The translations under genes and the position numbers were made by a program. DNA of 11,834 bases. It comes from Vicinamibacteria bacterium. GTDB taxonomy: Bacteria > Acidobacteriota > Vicinamibacteria > Vicinamibacterales > UBA2999. The stretch is taken from the NCBI GenBank assembly GCA_025924295.1, contig JAICEG010000126.1, forward strand, positions 1 through 11,834, written 5' to 3'. The notes below the pieces were generated by a model, which saw only the letters and a program-made list of their open reading frames with translations, searched no databases and had not been told where the DNA came from. Below, in pieces: positions 8,273 through 11,834 of this stretch (within the stretch, counting starts at the first letter, position 1; every line of letters begins with the position of its first letter).

Positions 8273-8617
8273 TCACGCTCCCTGTTCCAGCCCGCGCAGC
8301 ACACGTGTGACGGCCTTCGACAGCCGCAACCAGCTATCGAGCTCGGCATCCGCGGCCGCCCGCCCCTTGCGAGTGAGCCGGTAGAACTTGGCCTTTCGGT
8401 TGTTGTCGGTCACGCGCCACTCAGACTCGATCAGCCCCTGCTCCTCCATCCGATACAACGCCGGATACAGCGAGCCTTCCTCGATCCGGAGCTCATCGTC
8501 GGAGAGCTGATGGATGCGCATCGCAATGCCGTAGCCGTGGTTGGGCCCGGTGTTGAGGCTCTTGAGGACCAGCAGGTCGAGCGTGCCCTGGATCAAGTCG
8601 AATTTTCGGACAGCCAC
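8273..8617 (-). CDS. PadR-family transcriptional regulator paired with ADOP permease
   Basis: A 114-residue winged-helix repressor of the PadR family, of the acidobacterial subfamily found next to ADOP permeases (TIGR03433). The order of motifs is standard. QGTLDLLVLKSL (10-21) opens helix 1. HGYGIAMRI (27-35) follows. The recognition region EEGSLYPALYRMEEQGLIESEW (46-67) comes next, then the wing KAKFYRLTRKG (75-85) and a C-terminal dimer helix (86-110). The start codon is GTG at 8617, supported by AGGGAG six bases upstream; no better ATG exists. It is the first gene of a tight operon with the permease 1 nt downstream, which it most likely represses together with itself. A 13-bp palindrome lies 16 bases upstream of the start. 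The inducing signal is unknown. Confidence 0.94.
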   Translation of the reverse strand: MAVRKFDLIQGTLDLLVLKSLNTGPNHGYGIAMRIHQLSDDELRIEEGSLYPALYRMEEQGLIESEWRVTDNNRKAKFYRLTRKGRAAADAELDSWLRLSKAVTRVLRGLEQGA

Positions 8618-8633
8618 TGGTCACTCCCTGCTT

Positions 8634-8646
8634 GTCTACCCTAGAC
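8634..8646. promoter_or_regulatory. candidate PadR operator, palindrome GTCTA-N3-TAGAC
   Basis: GTCTACCCTAGAC is a perfect inverted repeat with 5-bp arms around three bases, placed 16 bases upstream of the GTG start of the PadR/ADOP operon. Half of the motif recurs at 8681-8685 (TAGAC). Position and symmetry fit autorepression by a dimeric PadR protein. No clear -10/-35 pair was found in the 112-bp gap, although TTGACG occurs on the minus strand (complement of 8684-8689). Confidence 0.35.
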
Positions 8647-8729
8647 GATCTCAGGAAGCGAAAGGTTGCCGGCGTTTCCTTAGACCGTCAAGGGAAGCCA
8701 GAACCTGTGGAACGAGGGGAAGGGAGGGT

Positions 8730-9506
8730 CTATTTGCTCACGGGCGGCAGTACGGCTGGGCCACGCAGCACCGCGACACCCAATGCGGCAAGTGCCCCCG
8801 CGCCCAACGCCCACCCGAGCGCCATTGTCGCGTTCGAGTCGGCGGCGACATGGTCCGGCACCCCGGTCACACGATAGCGGGCCATTGGCGGCTGATGCAG
8901 GTTCTCCTCGATGACCAGTCTTGCAAGCTCCAACGCGACCGCCTGGGACTTGGGACCATCGGGATAGCTGAACGAGATCTGCAGTCTTCCCTGATCGCGG
9001 AATGGCTCTGGCGTCGGTGCGTCAGGAACCTGCCCGCTACGAGCCTCCGCATCCGGTGCCATCAGCGTCACCGCGATATCCTCACGGAATCGACGCAGGA
9101 CGCCTGTCCCGCGCCCCCGATCGCTGGAATACAGCCCGTGCTTCTCAACCAGGCTGCTGAGGTTGTTGTCGTTGAACGCTCCCAGTGCGACAGCGGCGGG
9201 AGGAGACGGCGTGGCCTCTTCGCTCGACTGAATGGTGATCGTGGAGATGGACGTGAATCTGGTGGGCATCGTGAAGAACACCAGGGCCCACACGCCCATG
9301 CTGACGAATCCGCCTACAGCCGCCCCGCGTACCCAGTCAACATTGCCCACTGTACTTACGCGCATCGCGAAGGCTCCTTTCGCCAGATCGAGCACGTCCC
9401 ACCACGTCTCGCCCGAGTCCTCCATCAGCGCCTGCAGCTCCGCACCGTACCGTTGCCGCCACCAGCGCGGATAAAAACGGACGACAAGACCGGTCAACCG
9501 ATTCAC
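8730..9506 (-). CDS. two-TM membrane protein with Wzz-like periplasmic domain, PadR-operon partner
   Basis: A 258-residue inner-membrane protein. Residues 1-50 form a cytoplasmic head rich in W/R/Y (RFYPRWWRQRYGAELQALMED, 10-30), a type seen in membrane proteins encoded next to PadR genes. TM1 is at ~62-80 and TM2 at ~227-247. The region between them resembles a Wzz/GumC polysaccharide co-polymerase domain: PTRFTSISTITIQSS right after TM1 (81-95), LSSLVEKHGLY (116-126), FREDIAVTLMAP (140-151), and LQISFSYPDGPKSQAVALELARLVIEENL (175-203). It lacks a C-terminal tyrosine-kinase domain. The GTG start at 9506 overlaps the upstream PadR stop (GTGA), so translation is coupled. By analogy it could regulate polysaccharide chain length or act as an envelope sensor. 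No glycosyltransferase or wzy gene is visible, so its role is unknown. The Wzz similarity is from reading motifs by eye. Confidence 0.85.
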   Translation of the reverse strand: MNRLTGLVVRFYPRWWRQRYGAELQALMEDSGETWWDVLDLAKGAFAMRVSTVGNVDWVRGAAVGGFVSMGVWALVFFTMPTRFTSISTITIQSSEEATPSPPAAVALGAFNDNNLSSLVEKHGLYSSDRGRGTGVLRRFREDIAVTLMAPDAEARSGQVPDAPTPEPFRDQGRLQISFSYPDGPKSQAVALELARLVIEENLHQPPMARYRVTGVPDHVAADSNATMALGWALGAGALAALGVAVLRGPAVLPPVSK

Positions 9507-9790
9507 GCCCGCCGCAACCGCCGCGCGCCGTTGCGCACGATGGGCTCCAGTGCCGCAATCTGTTCCTCGAGGTGCGCGCGCCCAGCGGCGGTGAGTCGAT
9601 ACGGCCGGCGGCGGTCAGGAGACGACAGCCCCTTGATCAACCCGCGCGCTTCGAGGCGTGTGATGGCGCCGTACAGCGTTCCCGGGCCGAGTTCGACGCC
9701 AGCGAACTCCAGTATGTCGGCCATCATCGCGTAGCCATGCTTGTCGCCATCAGCGAGGCTCGTCAGCACCAACAACGTCGGATCGTTCAT
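9503..9790 (-). CDS. PadR-family transcriptional regulator (second, distinct type)
   Basis: A 95-residue PadR regulator, shorter than the first one and of a different subfamily. It begins DPTLLVLTSLADGDKHGYAMM (3-23), has the winged-helix core GPGTLYGAITRLEARGLI (35-52) and wing DRRRPYRLTAAG (59-70), and ends with one short dimer helix. The ATG at 9790 is chosen because homologs start at this point. An in-frame GTG at 9817 would add residues encoded by the upstream repeats. There is no Shine-Dalgarno sequence before the ATG (GCGACGTAGT), so translation may be leaderless or nearly so. Its stop overlaps the GTG start of the Wzz-like gene by four bases. The short upstream gap is almost filled by operator-like repeats, so autorepression of this two-gene operon is likely. 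The signal it senses is unknown. Confidence 0.93.
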   Translation of the reverse strand: MNDPTLLVLTSLADGDKHGYAMMADILEFAGVELGPGTLYGAITRLEARGLIKGLSSPDRRRPYRLTAAGRAHLEEQIAALEPIVRNGARRLRRA

Positions 9791-9836
9791 ACTACGTCGC
9801 GCGTAGTAGCGTCGCACGTAGTAGGCGCTTTGTCAA
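9791..9836 (-). promoter_or_regulatory. compact promoter/operator region of the second PadR operon
   Basis: A 46-bp gap between two minus-strand genes. Read on the minus strand it starts with a perfect -35 TTGACA (complement of 9831-9836), directly after the TAG stop of the upstream gene. No good -10 is visible at the normal distance, where the bases are taken by repeats. ACTACG (9791-9796), five bases, then CGTAGT (9802-9807) make a 17-bp inverted repeat abutting the ATG. A third half-site CGTAGT lies at 9817-9822. Half-site centres are 11 and 15 bp apart. Binding here would cover the expected -10 and start of transcription (about 9801), leaving a leader of roughly 10 bases. Confidence 0.55.
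9795..9824. repeat. tandem direct repeat, two 15-bp copies with one mismatch
   Basis: CGTCGCGCGTAGTAG (9795-9809) is followed directly by CGTCGCACGTAGTAG (9810-9824); the two differ only at G9801/A9816. They lie inside the promoter of the second PadR gene and each contains one CGTAGT half-site. Their position indicates duplicated regulator binding sites rather than random repetition. Confidence 0.8.
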
Positions 9837-11039
9837 CTACTGGCCGCGAAATGCCTGCGCGATGCTCAACGCAATCGCCGACGTGTTCGCATAGGAGATG
9901 TTGGAGACCACTGACACCGCGATTCTGTGCTCGGGGAACGACAGGAGCGACGCCACCGCTCCCCCCAGCGTCGTCCCGTCGTGACCAACTGAATGTGTCT
10001 GGGCACCGGCCACCGCAGCGGTGTCGATGCCCCAGCCAAGGCCGTAGCCGGTCTCCTGCCCCGACGCCAGTCGCAGTGGTGTCTGGAGGAGTTGGACCGT
10101 GGCGGGTTGCAGCAGCCTGCCGCTGTTGATCGCCATTGCGAAGCGCACCAGGTCCGACGGGGTGGACAGGAAGACGCTCGCGCCCGCGTAACAGGAGTAG
10201 TTGATCGGACGCATCAGGTGCAGGCCGTAGCGGGGATCGGCTGCGAATCTCGGAAAGTAGAATGTCGCCCGATTCCGAGCCGCTGCGGAGTCGGCTTTCG
10301 TGTCGTGCATGCCAATCGGGTCAAAGACTCGCTTCTGCATGAACGCGAGGAACGGCTCGTGCGCTGCGGCCTCGACAGCCGCACTCACGAGGATCCAGCC
10401 GTAGCTCGAATAGTGGTGTTGAGTCCCCGGCTCGAACAGCAGTTCCACCTCGTAGCCACTGAGGAACTGCAGGGCATCGACCGGCCGCTCGCAAAACTGC
10501 CCGAAAAGAGGCCCCTCGTCGCCGCCGTCGTTCGCCACGCCCGCCACGTGCCCCATCACCTGGCGCAGTGTCACGGGCCACTGTTTCGCGGGGAACTCCG
10601 GCACGTACGTCTGAATCACCTCGTCCAGTTTCAGGCGGCCGTCCTCCAGCAACAGGCCGACGGCTGCTGACGTGAGCGGCACCGACGCAGTCCCGATCCT
10701 GAACAGCATGTCTGGTGCGACAGGCACGTTCTTTTCGAGATCTGCCCAGCCAAAGCCTTCCGCCCACACGAGGTCGCCATCAACGCCGACTGCTACCGAC
10801 AGTCCCGGCAGGTTCTGTTCGGTGAGCGCCGCACGGACGCTCTGCCGCCCCTGCGCCACGGCGTCAGCCCACTGTGACGACGGGGCCGAGTGCATCACGG
10901 ATGGCGAATCGCTCGGGTTCGGATGCAGGGGCGTCGCAGTGATGCTCATGTATCCCCAGAGCCCTGCGATCGCCGCGGGAATCATCCCGAGGGCGAGGAC
11001 GCCTGCTGCCAGCCAGATCTCGGTTCGACGCTTCGACAT
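9837..11039 (-). CDS. membrane-anchored serine beta-lactamase/LACTB-fold protein with degenerate active site
   Basis: A 400-residue protein of the class C beta-lactamase/transpeptidase-like superfamily, anchored by one N-terminal TM (7-29) with the domain in the periplasm. The fold is clear: LPGLSVAVGVDGDLVWAEGFGWAD (77-100), FRIGTASVPLTSAAVGLLLEDGRLKLDE (113-140), YSSYGW (210-215), GYGLGWGID (331-339) and GHDGTTLGG (352-360). The nucleophile motif, normally S-x-x-K in FRIGSVSKPLT, reads T117-A-S-V120, so both Ser and Lys are lost. LLxHTSG reads VMGHVAG (161-167). The Tyr motif is Y210-S-S, and H353-D-G is retained. The ATG at 11039 is preferred over an in-frame TTG at 11063 because the TM begins at once; neither has a good Shine-Dalgarno. 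It is probably a pseudoenzyme that binds rather than hydrolyses. It ends 46 bases before the second PadR gene, which has its own promoter signals. Confidence 0.92.
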   Translation of the reverse strand: MSKRRTEIWLAAGVLALGMIPAAIAGLWGYMSITATPLHPNPSDSPSVMHSAPSSQWADAVAQGRQSVRAALTEQNLPGLSVAVGVDGDLVWAEGFGWADLEKNVPVAPDMLFRIGTASVPLTSAAVGLLLEDGRLKLDEVIQTYVPEFPAKQWPVTLRQVMGHVAGVANDGGDEGPLFGQFCERPVDALQFLSGYEVELLFEPGTQHHYSSYGWILVSAAVEAAAHEPFLAFMQKRVFDPIGMHDTKADSAAARNRATFYFPRFAADPRYGLHLMRPINYSCYAGASVFLSTPSDLVRFAMAINSGRLLQPATVQLLQTPLRLASGQETGYGLGWGIDTAAVAGAQTHSVGHDGTTLGGAVASLLSFPEHRIAVSVVSNISYANTSAIALSIAQAFRGQ

Positions 11040-11124
11040 GACCGCTGCAGGATCGCCCGTCAAGGCGCGCGAGTCTTCACCGATTTGTGAGCATCGGCTG
11101 ATATCTGGGTGAGAAGCGCTTCAG

Positions 11125-11159
11125 CAGGCAACGCCCAATCGCCAACTCCCAAGTTCCAA
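11125..11159 (-). repeat. degenerate heptamer array, minus-strand orientation
   Basis: Read on the minus strand from 11159, the units are TTGGAAC, TTGGGAG, TTGGCGA, TTGGGCG and a weak TTGCCTG, in uninterrupted 7-bp phase. It is intergenic, upstream of the beta-lactamase-fold gene, and is mirrored by an array of the opposite orientation at 11215-11249. It resembles in style the short tandemly repeated heptamers known from cyanobacteria; any relation is only inferred. Confidence 0.7.
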
Positions 11160-11214
11160 CCCCTGAAAGAACCGGTCATCACGACACACCGAGGCAGTGA
11201 GGTTTCTGCTTGTA

Positions 11215-11249
11215 TTGGGCGGTGGAGGTTGGCGACTGGGAGTTGACGA
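11215..11249 (+). repeat. degenerate heptamer array, plus-strand orientation
   Basis: Five units in 7-bp phase: TTGGGCG, GTGGAGG, TTGGCGA, CTGGGAG, TTGACGA. The last three match the complement of 11129-11146 over 18 bp with two mismatches (11228-11245), making an inverted repeat with the other array. The 55 bp between the arrays show no gene or other signal I recognise. Confidence 0.7.
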
Positions 11250-11263
11250 GCGCAGCACTCGTC
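11245..11263 (-). terminator. hairpin directly after the ankyrin gene stop, possible terminator
   Basis: GACGAG (11245-11250), a 7-base loop and CTCGTC (11258-11263) form a 6-bp stem that begins at the base after the TGA stop of the ankyrin-repeat gene. There is no T-run on the minus strand after the stem, and it overlaps the end of the heptamer array, so it may be a byproduct of that repeat. Confidence 0.35.
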
Positions 11264-11834
11264 TCAGCGCGCGCTCATCGCCTTCTTGAGAATCGCGGCA
11301 GCCGCGGGGAACTCCTTCTTGGCGTTGGCGAAGAAGACGCCTTCGGCCACTTTCAGCGGTGTCCAGCCAAGGGTCGTCTTCGCGTCGAGCTGCGCACCGC
11401 GATCGACGAGATACTGCACGATCGTTGCCTGACCGGATACAACCGCGCCGATGAGCGCCGTGCTGCCGTCCCAGCGCGGATCGCCGACCCCGAGCTCGAG
11501 GAGGTCGTCGATGTTGTGGGGATAGTAGAGCAACGTGTACTCGACGTCTCCAACCATCGGGAAATCGCCGAAGTCGGCGTGGGCATTGATGTCGTTGCCG
11601 AGCTCGATGGCCAGCTTCACGGCCTCGAGCCGTTCCGCCTCTGATACACCCGTGAACGGACCGGGACTCTCGCCTTCCCAGTAATCGAGTCCTGCCGCGA
11701 CCATCAGCGGTGTAATGCCGGCTCGCGTCGGCATCGTCGGGTTGGCTCCGTGCTTCTGGAGCAGGCGCATCAGGAGGACATCGCCGTTCTTCGCCGCCAC
11801 ATAGAACGGCGTGGCGCCGTTGTAACTGAGAAGG
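11264..11834 (-). CDS. ankyrin-repeat protein, C-terminal part (5' end cut by window edge)
   Basis: The frame is open from the right edge to a TGA at 11264-11266, giving 189 visible residues; the N-terminus lies outside the window. Ankyrin repeats are clear. One is YNGATPFYVAAKNGDVLLMRLLQKHGANP. The next starts AGITPLMVAAGLDYW and carries an insertion, ending in AERLEAVKLAIELGNDINA. A third is DGSTALIGAVVSGQATIVQYLVDRGAQLDA. A final half repeat, LGWTPLKVAEG, is followed by a cap with FPAAAAILKKAM. Ankyrin repeats bind other proteins; the partner and cell location cannot be read here. A GTG codon at 11800 is inside a repeat and should not be taken as the start. The repeat after AGITPL is irregular: an insertion of about 15 residues (EGESPGPFTG) breaks the usual 33-residue period. 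Confidence 0.92.
   Translation of the reverse strand, partial: LLSYNGATPFYVAAKNGDVLLMRLLQKHGANPTMPTRAGITPLMVAAGLDYWEGESPGPFTGVSEAERLEAVKLAIELGNDINAHADFGDFPMVGDVEYTLLYYPHNIDDLLELGVGDPRWDGSTALIGAVVSGQATIVQYLVDRGAQLDAKTTLGWTPLKVAEGVFFANAKKEFPAAAAILKKAMSAR

Noticed and set aside
8541..9734. Long plus-strand open frame (397 codons) opposite the second PadR operon
   Set aside because: It runs antisense to three genes with clear family motifs, shows Arg/Pro-rich low-information sequence and no recognisable domain. Long antisense frames are expected at this G+C content.
9791..9817. Earlier GTG start for the second PadR gene
   Set aside because: The added residues (MRRYYARRS) are encoded by the operator-like repeats, and PadR proteins of this type begin at M-x-DPTLL.
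9791..9824. CRISPR array or integration site from the tandem 15-bp repeats
   Set aside because: There are only two abutting copies with no spacers, and they lie in a promoter, so regulatory sites are the better explanation.
9837..11039. Functional beta-lactamase or antibiotic-resistance gene
   Set aside because: The Ser-x-x-Lys motif is lost (T-A-S-V), and the closest resemblance is to LACTB/esterase-like proteins rather than clinical enzymes.
11040..11063. TTG start for the beta-lactamase-fold protein
   Set aside because: It only adds eight residues before the TM, without a better ribosome site; the ATG at 11039 is simpler.
1..11834. tRNA, rRNA, insertion sequence, integrase or prophage genes
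   Set aside because: None was seen on either strand; all substantial regions are accounted for by the genes and short gaps listed.

Overview
The window looks like chromosomal DNA of a high-G+C member of the Acidobacteriota, most likely a Vicinamibacteria-type lineage. Three things support this. There is an orphan duplicated FtsX/MacB-type permease directly behind a PadR regulator, which is the ADOP/PadR pair described for Acidobacteria. There is a TonB-dependent receptor with an N-terminal carboxypeptidase-regulatory-like domain. There is also a secreted PQQ dehydrogenase fused to cytochrome c. The assignment comes from reading protein families and was not checked by a database search. I saw no tRNA, rRNA, CRISPR array, transposase or integrase.

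Layout, left to right. (1) 1-2065, minus: the N-terminal part of an outer-membrane TonB-dependent receptor, cut by the left edge. It diverges from (2) 2211-4349, plus: a periplasmic quinohemoprotein dehydrogenase. The two share a 145-bp promoter region. (3) 4350-4497: a convergent intergenic gap with a perfect 7-bp hairpin. (4) 5498-4498, minus: a TerB-like protein followed by an NTF2/SnoaL-like protein. (5) 8617-5587, minus: PadR regulator plus an 894-residue ADOP permease, 1 nt apart. (6) 9790-8730, minus: a second, different PadR regulator whose stop overlaps (GTGA) the start of a two-TM protein with a Wzz-like periplasmic domain. (7) 11039-9837, minus: a membrane-anchored beta-lactamase-fold protein that has lost its catalytic Ser-x-x-Lys. 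(8) 11040-11263: intergenic DNA with two opposed heptamer-repeat arrays. (9) 11264-11834, minus: the C-terminal part of an ankyrin-repeat protein, cut by the right edge.

From 4498 to the right edge every gene lies on the minus strand, in several short transcription units. The theme is the cell envelope: outer-membrane import with periplasmic oxidation on the left, and two PadR-controlled envelope-protein operons in the middle. The most original signals are the operator-like repeat array that fills the promoter of the second PadR gene, the Wzz-like protein it probably controls, the degenerate active site of the beta-lactamase-fold protein, the altered cofactor-site residues of the PQQ enzyme, and the inverted heptamer arrays near the right end. 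No complete new defence or metabolic system can be shown from the sequence alone.
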